Assembly: GCA_032718475.1 (NCBI GenBank)
Contig: JAUCBJ010005889.1
Span: 1-49,502 of the forward strand
DNA: 49,502 nt
Direction: 5' to 3'
Origin: Nemertoderma westbladi
Taxonomy: Eukaryota > Xenacoelomorpha > Nemertodermatida > Nemertodermatidae
This document shows positions 21,253-35,242 of this stretch, piece after piece (within the stretch, counting starts at the first letter, position 1; each line of letters starts with the position of its first letter). Under the pieces are notes generated by a model. That model was given only the letters and a program-made list of their open reading frames with translations. It ran no database searches and was not told the origin of the DNA. A program made the translations under genes and the position numbers.

Positions 21253-23380
21253 TACTGTAGTACGTGAAGCTTCAGAAGAAAGGAGACAGAGTTTATATGG
21301 GACGTACAAAGATAAGAAGATCCAGCGAAAAATAACGCCCACTTCGCTGCAGGATATTAATCACAAATACACCCATGGCTCATCATTTCAGATTAGTTGA
21401 TTTCAATAGTTCAATAGATTACAGTATTAATGGTGGATCCGCAGTGAATTATGTTCCAGCTGAGACCTGTTACAAGCATACCCGTACGATGGGGGAGGGG
21501 GGGGGGGGGGGGGGGGCTCCTGCCCTCCCAGTGAACCAAATGAGGGGGGCGAAAAACAGAGAGTGGAGCAAAAACCCAAAAAGGGTGCATGGAGCAAAAA
21601 ATGTAATCAAGAATGAGAGGGAGAGAGTGGAAAGAATATTGAAATCCAAATTCAAAATAATAATTCAATAAATTTCTAATAGTCACTTACACGTACTGTA
21701 TATGGGACGTACGAGGGACCTAAGCGCATACGTAAGACCAGATGAGCCTTTGTGTAAAGGTACAATTAGTGGACCTAGTCGTTCGCCCCCTAGCGGTCGA
21801 CATATGAACTAGAAGTCTGTCTGTAATTTCCTGTTTTGTTTTGTAATTTCCTTCATTATCATCACGTTAACATTTCTGTTCCTACAGAATATTTTCATAA
21901 CAAAAATTTGAAATCAGGCACCGAGAAGTTACTTACTGTAAGAATTGCTCGAGAATGGCTGGCTGGCTGGCTGGCCGTTAATAAGCAATCTCATGAACCG
22001 CTCTAACGATAGCATGATCGGCTACTCCGTCCATAGCCTCTGGGCTCGAAAAATATACATAAACTAAAAAAACGCCATAGGCGCAATGATAAAAACACCA
22101 GCTGGCGCTCATCAAAAATGGCCTAGTAATGATATTCAATAGGCAGGCCGCAACTAACAAGGAAGTACTTTTTGTGCTAAGTTTAATCACTCCCTCTTTC
22201 AAACCTGACTATAAGCAAAAATTAACTGGTTTAGGTGGCTATTACAGCCTCAGCTGAATGCTCTTCCCAATGCATCCTATGGGAAGATTTACAAGGATAC
22301 TCATTCTGGCGTGCAAGCTGAATGACTGGTTGGATACTATTGCACTGTACTGTACTCTCATCTAATAATAATTGTTTTATTTATAAATCTTTGGGCCAAC
22401 ATTAATACTGTGGAGACTGTATGTTTATAAAGCTGTAAGTTTAATACATTTTGTACATTTTAAATGTAAAAATCACTGCTTATTATCTATCTGTATCATG
22501 TTACTCACTGTGGCATACATTCAAATGTTTTATAGGTGTCCAGACCATGATAGGCAAACATTAAGCCTCTGCGTGTTTGTAATTTTTTGCATGCCAGATG
22601 ATAGGACTCTCACACTCACTGATTCAAATGAGATCGAATGTCTATTCAATGGGGGCGGTCGCACCTCACAGACCCCACTTACTAACTCGGCCGCGCCACT
22701 TCCTTTCTAACTCATGCACTCCACTTGAACATTAATAATTCAGAGGTGACAAAGGTCAGAGTAACGAATGTAAAATAAAGATTCTAACAATGATAAATTA
22801 ATCACATTGCACTGTAATTTAATTCAACATAAGGCCAAATATGGGGAACATGTTGTAATTGTAACACATTTATTTAACTACACATTAGAAATGTCAACAA
22901 CTTTTTTTGCTTTTATTGAAATATGATTTTTCACAGAGAACAATTGAAGAAAAAACGAACTGTACCACTAAAAACTCAACAGCAGGCAGCTGATATTCAG
23001 GTGTGCTATATGATCGCCAAGAGAGTATATAGTGGACTATAAGATGATCGAACTAATCAAAGGGGAACCGCCAAATTGTATTGACGCGTAATGAAGAACC
23101 GGTGTTTTTATTTAAAACATTTTCGGCTTTTGTTAATATAGAAAGTCAGTCTGTTAACTGCCACATACGCTTATTCACTCCGACCAGTTTTGTTGCAGTT
23201 CTTCCCTTTTCAATTTGCATATAATCCAGCGGCTTAGCACAGGTTGGGCTGCTTTAGTCCTCCACCGCTAAACATTAAATAAAACATTTATAAACTTTGT
23301 AGTTAGTATCGAGATCAGCTGTCAGTGGTGTTTAAATCGTTTGACTGTCACTGTGAAAAAAATAATAGGATATACAATAC
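21253..23380. other. Intergenic, no gene recognised; G tract and small microsatellites
   Basis: Starts with the right TACT target duplication (21253-21256). A purine run with about 20 G lies near 21497-21516, and (GGCT)5 at 21958-21975. Small ORFs show no family features. A 'cgccccctagcggtcgac' repeat core lies at about 21785. Confidence 0.4.
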
Positions 23381-23386
23381 TTTATT
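23381..23386 (-). promoter_or_regulatory. NUP88: NUP88 polyadenylation signal AATAAA
   Basis: Plus-strand TTTATT is AATAAA on the minus strand, about 52 nt downstream of the NUP88 stop codon. Its position is typical for a short 3' UTR. Confidence 0.6.
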
Positions 23387-23437
23387 TAACAAGGCAATAT
23401 GACAAAGGAACGATTATGGAAATAAACATATTTAGTA

Positions 23438-25534
23438 TTACAGTCCGATCTGAACCTTTAGTGAGTTGAGACGGTCTCTCATGTTAGCAATCTCATTGGC
23501 TTCGTTGTAGAGAAGCTCCTTGAGGTTGTTTGCATGAACCTCCGGTAATCCAGTCGGTTTACTCATTACAATTTGGATCGGTCCGGAGTCGCCACCACCA
23601 ACACTGCCACCAGAAACTTTGAGTTTCAGAGAATCTAAAGCCTCTCGTAGTCTCCCAAGGTTCTCCTGCAAGTCGCTGAGACTTCGAGCAGCTTTCATTT
23701 CGTCGTCAGAAACGACGTCTACCTTCCAACTGACTTTATTGAGGAGCGCTGTCAGTCTGGCCTCGAGGAGATCCTGTAGATCTCTACACTGATCGTATCT
23801 CTCGGCCAACTGCTCGGCTCGATCACACAACCCCTCTCTCGCCTCCATGTACTCAACCAACTGCTCCGTCTGCCCGTCCTGTTGCTTCACCAGTATACCG
23901 ACTCTCTCCTCAACCTCCAGCCTCGCCATGTTCTGTTTCTCCATGTATTCCTCTCTGTACACACCGATTACCTTCCCCACCATATCCAGACACTCACCCC
24001 GTCTACTCCCCAACTCCGCCCCCCAATCCCGCCCTTTAACGATCGGGTTACCGGCTTTCCGCTGTAATATGTTGCGAATTTTCTCTAGAAACGAAACGTT
24101 CTGTATTTTTCGCAACGGCGACACGGCGGTTGTGTTGGGATCCGCAACAGTGGAAGTGGCGAGGTTGAGTTTGTCGAAGTTATAACTGTAATCGGCAAGA
24201 GGGACGTGGATACAGTCGATATCCTGGGTGAGGATTAGTAGAGAGGATCCGGCAATGGGGTCGCCTAGGACGGATAGACCCACAATGGGGTTGCTAGGCG
24301 CCGAGGGGGTCGTCCTCGTGCACAGTATGTAGTCTACCAGACAGGGCTGGTCCTGTTCACTGGGGTCCGTCTCGCAGTAGGTCTGGTAGTCCAGGGCCCA
24401 GGGGAGGAAGACAGAGTGAACCCCCGCTGAGTGGACCACGTGGTAGAGACAGGTGGTCACCGGGTCCGGCTCCACTCTGATTGGTTGAGTGGGGTCGTCC
24501 AGCTCCAGGTCTACCGCCTCGTAGACGTAGAGGACGGGCTCCTCGTCGTCCTCGTCGTCGTCGCTGTCTGCGGTAGAGACGGAGTCGTTGGCGTCCGAGA
24601 GGACCACGCAGTGGTACAGTCTGCCGCCCGTGGTCGCCAGGAGCAACACCTCGGGTCGGCATTGCAACGCGACTACCGCGCAGTAGTCCAACCCATAGTT
24701 GTCTACCGCTGGGGGGCGCATCGTCAGCGGGCCGACGACGGGTGCGCGGGACCGTCGCATGGGGGCGTCGTCTAGTCTCAGCGTCGTCATGACGACCTCC
24801 CCGTTGCCTTTGAGCACGTAGACGGGGTTGACGCCGCCGTTAGAGGCGGCGGGGTTGACGCCGCTGGTAGAGGCGACGCAATGGGATATGGACATTGCGA
24901 CCACGGATTCCCCCATGGCCCGTTGGATGGCGCTGTTAGGCGGCGAGATAGACACGGTGTCTACCGGGGTCTCCGGCTCGCTGCTGCAGTACAAGCTGAC
25001 GGAGTTGTCGGTGGTCAGTAGCAGCAGATGGGTCCCGGTGGGGGAGTCTGGGAGCCACTCGGTTTGTACGACGTCGGTAGACTGAAGATGTCGGGTGGCT
25101 AGTCGGACAGTCCGACAGGTGGTGCGGGGTTTACGTGAGACGAGACGACCCCATGAGAGCGGTAGGTCGACCGCTAGGAGTCCCCGGGGGCCGGAGAGGG
25201 CGAGGTGCTGGCCGCCGGGGCTGGGGAGCACACGTGTCACCGGGAAGTTCGGCGGCTCCGTTAGCAGCAGTTGGATCACGTGTTCCGACGGTTCCTCCTC
25301 CTCCAGGACGGAACGTACCGACGGCTGCGGGAGGCGACAGAACAACGATTTACTACTCCCGTCCCACACGAACAGCGCCCCGTCGCAGTAGCACATTATA
25401 TTGTCCGGGGTTGCTTTGCTTTCGGAATCGTCGCTTTGACTTCCTTCCTTCTCTTTTTGTTCGTTTGATTCTTTTAGTTTAGCGAACAGGTCGCTCCTGT
25501 GTAAATTCTGCGCGAATCCCAAATTATTGGCCAT
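23438..25534 (-). CDS. NUP88: Nucleoporin NUP88, single exon
   Basis: A 698-residue protein matching nucleoporin 88 (human 741), a component of the cytoplasmic face of the nuclear pore that pairs with NUP214/NUP62 and helps CRM1-dependent export. The N-terminal two thirds are beta-propeller-like: repeated strand segments include FVWDGSSKSLFCRLP, RVLPSPGGQHLALSGPRG and DVVQTEWLPDSPTGTHLLLL. An acidic DSDDDEDDEE stretch is internal. The C-terminal 200 residues are helical coiled coil (QLAERYDQCRDLQDLLEARL onward), ending in an LKELLYNEANEI/LKVQIGL segment equivalent to the end of vertebrate NUP88. The first Met (MANNLGFAQNLHRS) gives the expected short N terminus. Intron-free although the animal gene usually has many introns. 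GC-rich against an AT-rich intron. It follows RAB5IF on the same strand by 362 bp. Confidence 0.92.
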   Translation of the reverse strand: MANNLGFAQNLHRSDLFAKLKESNEQKEKEGSQSDDSESKATPDNIMCYCDGALFVWDGSSKSLFCRLPQPSVRSVLEEEEPSEHVIQLLLTEPPNFPVTRVLPSPGGQHLALSGPRGLLAVDLPLSWGRLVSRKPRTTCRTVRLATRHLQSTDVVQTEWLPDSPTGTHLLLLTTDNSVSLYCSSEPETPVDTVSISPPNSAIQRAMGESVVAMSISHCVASTSGVNPAASNGGVNPVYVLKGNGEVVMTTLRLDDAPMRRSRAPVVGPLTMRPPAVDNYGLDYCAVVALQCRPEVLLLATTGGRLYHCVVLSDANDSVSTADSDDDEDDEEPVLYVYEAVDLELDDPTQPIRVEPDPVTTCLYHVVHSAGVHSVFLPWALDYQTYCETDPSEQDQPCLVDYILCTRTTPSAPSNPIVGLSVLGDPIAGSSLLILTQDIDCIHVPLADYSYNFDKLNLATSTVADPNTTAVSPLRKIQNVSFLEKIRNILQRKAGNPIVKGRDWGAELGSRRGECLDMVGKVIGVYREEYMEKQNMARLEVEERVGILVKQQDGQTEQLVEYMEAREGLCDRAEQLAERYDQCRDLQDLLEARLTALLNKVSWKVDVVSDDEMKAARSLSDLQENLGRLREALDSLKLKVSGGSVGGGDSGPIQIVMSKPTGLPEVHANNLKELLYNEANEIANMRDRLNSLKVQIGL

Positions 25535-25896
25535 AATGCAGTAGCGGTAATGTGTAAGTAACGTATACAGGTATAGCTGTATAGATAGATATGAGATATT
25601 AGCAAAATTATATTATTATATTGCAGTGAGATATGCAATTAAATTTAGAGCGTTACAGCAATATGTGTTTAAATTGTAAAGTGCCGAGTAGTACCGGTAG
25701 GTCTGTAGGTCAGTCAATACAATAATTACGTAATTCAATAAATGGCTAATCCCCAGTTCAGCAGTTGAACTCCTAAATACGGTACATGCATCGATGCAGG
25801 CAGCCGAATAATGTCTGTACGTAATACAGCAATATATGTCGATATGAGGATTGGGCCGCCGCTACCGGTGCCAGTTAATTATACATAAGATTTTTT
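25535..25896. other. Short spacer between RAB5IF and NUP88
   Basis: 362 bp, AT-rich, no coding sequence. It must contain the 3' end of RAB5IF and the promoter or 5' UTR of NUP88, unless both come from one transcript. I see no canonical AATAAA on the minus strand close to the RAB5IF stop. Confidence 0.45.
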
Positions 25897-26268
25897 CTAA
25901 CGAGAGAATCCGTGAACTGCGGTGTAAACGAGAATCCAGGACACAAGAAATGTTGCGAATGAAGTCATAAAGCCTTCCTTTGTTATTTCCCAAGCTCCTC
26001 CGTATTCGTCTTCATCAACGCATTGGAAATTCGAGAAATACAAATAAGAAACACCGGCGTTAACCGCAGCAAATAAAGCGATAGCTAGAATACCGTAGAG
26101 GGGAACAATTCCCCAGAACGCTCCGAGAATTATCGCTATAATTTGTCGACCCCAATAGATTACGTCGAGAAATTCGTCTTTATCTGGCCATAACGATTTG
26201 GGAGTTATAATTCTTTGGAAAAGAGAAGAGTTGTCAGTTTCATTGGTTTTATGTTGGTCGACACGCAT
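25897..26268 (-). CDS. RAB5IF: RAB5IF (C20orf24/RCAF1) small membrane protein
   Basis: A 123-residue protein closely matching the Rab5-interacting factor family. Strongly conserved blocks are WPDKDEFLDVIYWGRQIIA, LYLYFSNF-like (VSYLYFSNFQCVDEDEYGG) and WEITKEGFMTSFATFLVSWI. Three hydrophobic segments (about 40-60, 63-80, 103-120) fit a small multipass ER or mitochondrial protein. Family members have been linked to ER membrane-protein biogenesis and respiratory supercomplex assembly. Start at MRVDQHKTNE; length is within the usual 120-140. Single exon. Lies upstream of NUP88 on the same strand. Confidence 0.93.
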   Translation of the reverse strand: MRVDQHKTNETDNSSLFQRIITPKSLWPDKDEFLDVIYWGRQIIAIILGAFWGIVPLYGILAIALFAAVNAGVSYLYFSNFQCVDEDEYGGAWEITKEGFMTSFATFLVSWILVYTAVHGFSR

Positions 26269-27465
26269 TATCTAGGCCTATAACAGCTGAACAGTATAAC
26301 TCTAACTGCAGAACTGTCTAATTAACACAAGCTTGCAGGCCTAATCAATGCCCAGCTTCAGAGCTTAACAAACAGTGAAACAGACAATCACATCACACTA
26401 CAGCCGGACAGCACTGAGCACTATGCACTAGTCAGCTTTCAGCTAGGCCTGCAGGGGCACCCTGTTCAGCTGTTTGGTAAATTATGAATTACAGAATTAA
26501 CACAGATAGCACCGTAGTACAGCAGTACCTGGTACCAGTACCTACCGGTTTTATCACGGCCACGGGTGTGCGTGTGGGGTGTCCAGGTATCCAAGTACTG
26601 ATGTAGTCCTACCGGTAGGCCTACTGCAATGTATGTACCGTATGGTACTGCACCGTACCACAGACTGACAGATAATCTTTCAGTTTATTTGTGCTGCTTG
26701 TCAGCTTGTGGCTGCTGTGTGGGGCGAGACACGTATGGCGAGCCATCAGCGTAATATTCACTAGTATAAAAAAAGCACTCAAAATCACAAAAAATAAAGG
26801 TTAAAAAACTCATTCGGGACCCTTTTGCTTCAGGAGTCAAAATTGTAGAATAAATTCCCGAAGTTTGCGACGTTTGCGAAATTCGCGAAGAATCCGTCAG
26901 TTTCTGTGCCCTAATGGGTTCGTGACGAAACAATCAAATCTTACACACTTAACACACGCGAACTAATTTAGTGTAATAGTATGCATGAATCATTAAATAG
27001 AAATTAAATTAATGAACGCTATTTCAACATGAAATCTACGGAATCAATACACAACACACCCACACTACTGAATTTAAAAATTTATATAGATTGCAACTTA
27101 TATTTGGCTACCTTTTAGGCCTAAATGGGTGACTAATTTAATTATTCACCCCTATATATTTGTAGCCTTTTTAATTTGTGCCTCTAATTGAATCAAACAT
27201 TAAACTAAAATATATGTCACAATATTGGTCTGTCGGTAGCTGGTCAATGAATCTCTCATAAATTTGTTAATTAGTCGCTGCTCAGTCATTGAACATTTGA
27301 ACACGTGCTGCTCGAAGACCCCACAACGTGTACTATAGTAGGTATAGTTGTAGTATGCTGTAATGACTGAAACATCATAATTCACAAGAATGAAAACAGG
27401 AAAAGCCTGTTATAACAAAGAGGTACTGTAGGTACCGTAATACTGTATGGTCTCGAAATACTATA
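26269..27465. other. Intergenic, no gene recognised
   Basis: Upstream of RAB5IF. Rich in short aggcctac and accggta motifs at 26440-26660. An 82-codon minus ORF (26685-26933) shows no family features. No promoter element could be assigned. Confidence 0.4.
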
Positions 27466-28397
27466 CGTACTATATACAAGGCCATGCCATCGAGTTAACT
27501 GGGGGCGGTGACTGGGGGCAAGATTTTTTTTACAACAATTTGATATTTTGATATGGGGAGAGTTCTATAAATTTTCATTTGCTGCAATTTAGTCAATGGA
27601 CGTAATTGAAGCATCCTCGTTAAGTAAGATAAAATATTTTATGGTAGCTATAGTGTTTTAGGTAGGTTTAGCTAGTAATTTCGACACTGGATCCGACATC
27701 CTACTTCCCTCTATAAATATTGTGTAGTACAGTAGCTAGTTCTTTTTACTATTTGTATAGAAAATGTTCCAGAACATTTTACAGTAGCTATTCATTTTTA
27801 AAAAAAATTATGTTTTAGAACAAATATTTTTTGTTCTAGAACATTTTTTAGAAAAAAATCTGGATTATATTTAAACGCATCTAAAACGTGTTTAAATTCA
27901 ATAAAAAAATTTTCACAATTTTTAAAAATTTCACAATATTTTTTTTTCACAATTTTTTTTATTGATTTTAAACACGTTTTAAAACGATTCCACGCGTTTT
28001 AAATAGAATCCAGATTTTTTTCTAAAAAATGTTCTAGAACAAAAAATATTTGTTCTAGAACATAATATTTTTTAAAAATGAATAGCTAACATGTTCTGGA
28101 ACATTTTCTATACAAATAGTAAAAAGAACTAGCTACTACAAAATATTTATAGAAGGAAGTAGCATGTCGGAACCAGTGTCGAAATTACTAGCTAAACCTA
28201 TCTAAAACACTATAGCTACCATAACTATTTTTATCTTACTCTACGAGGATGCTTCAATTACGTCCATTGACCAAATTGCAGCAAATGAAAATTTATAGTA
28301 CTCTCCCCATATCAAAATACCAAATTGTTGTAAAAAAAATCTTGCCCCCAGTCACCGCCCCCAGTTAACTCGATGGCATGGCCTTGTATATAGTACG
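27466..28397. mobile_element. Palindromic foldback element with about 450-bp arms
   Basis: The left arm (27466 to about 27930) and right arm (about 27950 to 28397) are reverse complements along almost their whole length, with a short AT-rich centre. Ends read CAAGGCCATGCCATCGAGTT on the left and its reverse complement on the right. Just outside lie TATATA on both sides, compatible with a TA, TATA or TATATA target duplication; the symmetry continues a further 4-5 bp as GTAC. Landmarks pairing across the arms are tgttctagaac (27828/28030), acgtaattgaagcatcctcg and ggggcggtgactgggggcaag. No transposase ORF. A nonautonomous foldback/MITE-type element or a head-to-head MITE dimer. Confidence 0.92.
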
Positions 28398-28690
28398 CCT
28401 TGGTTACTGTGCAATTGTTTAAAAAAATGAGATACAGTATGATAAGATATATTGAACAATTCCTATACTGTACATGGTAAATGTGAGTGAAGTATGCACT
28501 GCATGCATGCAAGTACATAATGTAATTCAACTATAATATAATGAACAATCTTACTTACAACACATTTCCTGTATAGTTGGTGGCCAAACAAGTAATCCCA
28601 TTATTATGGCCACCAAGTAAACAAGGGCAAACGAGAACAGATTAAAGTAAATGTTGAAATGAAACACCTCACTGAACTACTAAACTACCG
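28398..28690. other. Short intergenic stretch, no gene recognised
   Basis: AT-rich sequence between the foldback element and the short LINE copy. Nothing further is visible. Confidence 0.3.
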
Positions 28691-28701
28691 GTACTGTAAA
28701 A
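28691..28701. repeat. Left target-site duplication GTACTGTAAAA
   Basis: The same 11 bp occur at 28863-28873, immediately after the (TAG) tail of the short LINE copy. Confidence 0.85.
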
Positions 28702-28862
28702 CAGCCCATGACTTTCTTGAGGACACTGGCCTTGAAGATGCGGATGATCTAGCAAATGTCATCGGTGATAGGGAGTTGTGGCGGCGCAATTTTGTCGACA
28801 AGCCGGCACAGCATTCTTAAAAATGCAGCAGCAATGCAGCATGCAGATTCTAGTAGTACACA
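28702..28862 (+). mobile_element. 161-bp 5'-truncated LINE copy with target duplication
   Basis: It carries the last 50 or so codons of the same LINE ORF as at 13455-13912 and 43010-43469 (segments tttcttgagg, ggccttgaagatgcggatga, gggagttgtggcggcgcaat), the stop, 3' UTR and a short TAG tail. Relative to the others it has lost about 13 bp after 'tttcttgag'. An 11-bp target duplication is exact, so the insertion is recent. Confidence 0.9.
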
Positions 28863-28873
28863 GTACTGTAAAA

Positions 28874-31601
<2,728 letters not shown>

Positions 31602-33333
31602 ATTGTTCTTGAAGCACTCTACCTACACTCTAGTTGTGAGTTTGTTTGTGTTTAATGTATTCTTAAATGGCCACTGTGCTCAGCTCAGTGCAATCCGAAT
31701 CAGGATAAGCCAAAGTCGGAATAGGTTGTTCTGTTCCTACAGTGTACCGTCAGTGATATTATATTTTGAAGCCAAAACTAAAACTAAATGATGTGATGAT
31801 GTTTATATCCTCATGACGCACTCATTATGGTACGATATTATCTGTATGCTGTGCGGCTCATTACGGAAACTCACTTTATGGTACCATAACATTATGTGAT
31901 ACCATATTGCGAGTTCACCCGAGAATTCATGTTTTTTTTCATTTTTTTCATGAAGGGGGGCAGAAAATTAGAATTTTTTGTTTCAATGTGAATTTGAAGT
32001 CATAAATATTTACACTAAACATCGTAATATTTTTATTTCGATTTTCAGTTTTCGCTGCCAAATATATTAGTATTTTTTGCGAATTTAATTTCTGCATCCC
32101 GATGATGAAAGCGTATAATATTAATTTAATTTTTAATATCGACATTAATAATGGGACTTCACTTTAATTACCTTTCGATTGCATTGACGCAGTTTGTGTT
32201 CGTTTAAGAATATTCATATACATATTTTATTATTACATTTCGACAACTTAATTCCTTTACGTTATATTGGATGATATCTATTCGCCTTCAATTAACTTTC
32301 GGGGCAATAGAAATGCCGCAATGTCTATGTAGCAATCGGATATTCGTATGGCGCCATTCCAATAGGAGAACACTATAGTGATTGGGAACAATTTCAGTTG
32401 TTCCGGAAGAGAAAAGCAAAAGGGCTGTTGTTTTTTTATAAGTTTTTAATGTGAATGACGTCTGTTGGTCGCTAAGTAATTTGAACTAAAGTTGTCTAAA
32501 TGTATTATTAATCCATGCTGCATTGCCCCTGAAGAGTAATTGAATGCATTCGACGATCCCCGTTTTGTTATCGTCACGAATGTACTTCAGGGCAACGCAG
32601 TATTTTATATATTACAGTACTTTTTAGTTTTCTACTCAATTATTTTATCAGGGCATTATTTATGACTGGTGGTTTTAGTACTTCAGAAAGTTGAACAGCC
32701 AATTATTATCAGCTAAAGCGACCCAAATTTCTTTATCAAATAACATTTATTTTGCATCGCTTATTGAGTTTGTTTTATATTATTTTAGTTACTAGTTATT
32801 TTGCCCAATAATTATGTGCTAGTCTATTCTAATTGTACTTTAGTATTTAGTATAATTAAATTTGAATGTGAAATTATAATTATTACTGCTAAAAAATGAC
32901 CGCCATTGTTATTTTATTAATAAGATAAAAAACCCAAACAATGAAATGGGTGGAATGAAAAGAAATACTTATTTTCAACCAAATATCAGTGTCGATGTAC
33001 CAACAGCTACCACCATAATATTGCTATTTGGGTGTCGTTAATCCGTTATCTCCTATATTATCTGGATGTTGAATTTCTGCTCAAATTTCCCTGGAATTAA
33101 TAAAGCGATGGGGGGGGGGGGGGGGGGGGGGGCAGACCTCACGTTCAAGTACTAGAAGACAAATACTGGCAGTAATATTTTGCAGCGTGGCTGCTGATAT
33201 ATTTAAATCTAAACATGTGGTGACTCACTAACCTGATTCTGTTGGCGACAACCGGGTACCACACGAGACGGGGGTTTTATGTAAAACCGTCTTCTTTTAA
33301 AAAATATGTGATTTTATCCTTCGAATTCTACTT
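31602..33333. other. Intergenic, AT-rich, with a G tract
   Basis: Downstream of AMPK alpha and convergent with EIF3C. No coding sequence is recognised. A G homopolymer of about 20 lies at 33111-33132. Minus-strand ORFs (31948-32145) are low-complexity. Confidence 0.4.
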
Positions 33334-33339
33334 TTTATT
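33334..33339 (-). promoter_or_regulatory. EIF3C: EIF3C polyadenylation signal AATAAA
   Basis: Plus-strand TTTATT lies about 130 nt beyond the EIF3C stop on the minus strand. Confidence 0.55.
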
Positions 33340-33468
33340 AAACAATGAACATGTCACAATAACCCGTCAACCAATTCAACTATCAATCAATTATTATTAG
33401 CTTAACAAATAGCCTGCAATAAAAAGTAACTGCCAAGAGAATCGGGAAGTGTAATGTACTGAGTCTCG

Positions 33469-34407
33469 CTACACGTACCTCGGCGAATTAATCTGCGTTC
33501 TACCCCGACCCCCTGAGTATCCAGAGTAGCCTCCGCCCCCTTGGCGTTGTTGGTACCCCCCAGATCGGCCCCCTCTCTGCTGGTATCCCCCCCTCTGCTG
33601 GTATCCCATCACGCTGCCCCCTCCACCGCCGTACCGATCCCCCCTATTATACTGGCCCCCCGACCTGTACCCCCCTTGGTTTCCCCCTCCCCGCTCTCTT
33701 TGCCCCCCTCCGTACTGTCCCCCCTGTTGTTTGTCCCGCTGATAGAAATGCGTCCCCTGCCGCAGATGCCGCTGTTCCAACAACTTCTCGTTCTGCTCGA
33801 CTAGATTATTCACCTTCTCGCTGAGCTGCAGGGCGAGCTGTTGCAACCGAGTCGGCTCGGCTTTGTGAACCACGAGCGTTTGAGTCGGTTCGTCCCACGA
33901 GGCCTGGATGTCGTCGTTGATTATCATTTTACTGATTATCCTGTGGACAACTCCGGCGTCCAACTGAAACATCTCGCCGAGAAACTGCTGCGAGAAACTA
34001 TCGTAGAACTTCCCGTACGTAAACAGATACGTCCTCAACCCTTCTTCTTGAATCTTCCTCGTCAACATATCGCGAACTCTGTCAGCCCGCGGGAATAGAT
34101 CCCAAATCTTTTTGTTCATTTTCTCGTTGATAATAAAGTCCCGACAGCCCTTCCAGTCGCCTACTTTGAGCGCCTTCGACGCGGCTACTACGTGCTCCCG
34201 CATGTTCTCCGGTGGGCCCACTAACGTCTGCTTCTCGCTCAACTTCAACTGGTGATGGAAACTCTTCGAGATCATCCGCTTTCTGGCGTCGAATTCTCGC
34301 GCCGACATGTACGGAATCTCCAGCAACATTGCCGACGTCAGGTAAATACATTCTAGAACGTCCAGGTTGATATGGAGATGGAACGGCATCTGACGTTGTC
34401 TCTCCAC
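33469..34407 (-). CDS. EIF3C: EIF3C exon 4 (C-terminal PCI domain and RGG tail)
   Basis: The last exon encodes 312 residues and the stop. It begins with [19 protein letters not shown] right after a CAG acceptor (34410-34408) and carries the conserved [34 protein letters not shown] and [13 protein letters not shown] segments, then the PCI/winged-helix region ([20 protein letters not shown]). The tail is glycine/arginine-rich (RGG-like [22 protein letters not shown]), longer than the vertebrate tail. The phase-0 join with exon 3 is in frame. Confidence 0.94.
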   Translation of the reverse strand: MERQRQMPFHLHINLDVLECIYLTSAMLLEIPYMSAREFDARKRMISKSFHHQLKLSEKQTLVGPPENMREHVVAASKALKVGDWKGCRDFIINEKMNKKIWDLFPRADRVRDMLTRKIQEEGLRTYLFTYGKFYDSFSQQFLGEMFQLDAGVVHRIISKMIINDDIQASWDEPTQTLVVHKAEPTRLQQLALQLSEKVNNLVEQNEKLLEQRHLRQGTHFYQRDKQQGGQYGGGQRERGGGNQGGYRSGGQYNRGDRYGGGGGSVMGYQQRGGYQQRGGRSGGYQQRQGGGGYSGYSGGRGRTQINSPRYV

Positions 34408-34759
34408 CTGATAATACAAATATATCAAATTACATTTTTATTTCTTAAAAATTAAATGTTAAACATTAAATTTCAATATCCCGAAGCGGTTATATTTGAC
34501 TAGTAGCCACAGTATACTGATCGCTTAGGCCCACTCTCACAGGCACAGTTGCACCGATACTTTATGCAGCATGCAGGTTAGACTGTAAACTGAAACTAAG
34601 TGGTGGTCGACCCGTACCAGATGAACCGGTAGTGGGCCTAACTCATACGCTGTGTCCTATGACGCTACTGGAATCCAACTAGCCGTGAACAGTTATACAA
34701 TTATATGTCCTTCTCTACCTACAAAAGCAAGCAAAACACACACACCCACCCCGACTTAC
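34408..34759 (-). other. EIF3C: EIF3C intron 3
   Basis: 352 bp, donor GTAAGT on the minus strand at 34759, acceptor CAG ending at 34408. No other feature. Confidence 0.85.
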
Positions 34760-35242
34760 CTTTTCCTGCTTGGCGTCTCTCTCAGACTGCCTCTGCATGG
34801 CCAACCCTTGCGCCAAGAACACCTTGGCCTTCCCACTACTCTGTATGTCGAGTAAGGCGTTATGCGCCTCCTTTATGTTGCCATGACGGAAGGCGCACAA
34901 CCCCAGCTGCACCAGAGTCCGGTTGTACAGAATCTCGGTTGGGATGTCCGAGAACTGGATGTTGTCCTGCAGATGGGACATTAACATGAGGTCCCGCGCC
35001 TCGTACCACCGGTCGTGTACCGCGTGGTGGTAGATGTGGGCGAGAATGGCCCGAGTTCGAATCCTGTCGGTGGCGTCTTGCGAGTAGATATATTTGGCTA
35101 GTTGGTCTATAATGTCCTCGGCGCGGTCTTCAGCGTCTTCTTTGTCGTCTTTGTAATCGAACTTGTAGTAAAGCAGCTCGATGCGCTTCAGGTAAACACG
35201 ACAAAGGAGTTGGGGAGATGATTTATTCATCTCAAGATATTC
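34760..35242 (-). CDS. EIF3C: EIF3C exon 3
   Basis: 161 codons in phase 0. It begins [20 protein letters not shown] after acceptor CAG (35245-35243) and contains [12 protein letters not shown], the highly conserved [57 protein letters not shown] and [12 protein letters not shown]. It ends KQEK before donor GTAAGT. This is the central helical-repeat part of eIF3c, which anchors the eIF3 octamer on the 40S ribosome. Confidence 0.95.

Noticed and set aside
24357-25482. Several ORFs over 85 codons inside the NUP88 gene in other frames and on the plus strand
   Set aside because: Shadows in the GC-rich NUP88 coding region, with no domain features of their own.
26685-26933. 82-codon minus-strand ORF
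   Set aside because: No recognisable family, no start context or neighbour support; likely chance or repeat-derived.
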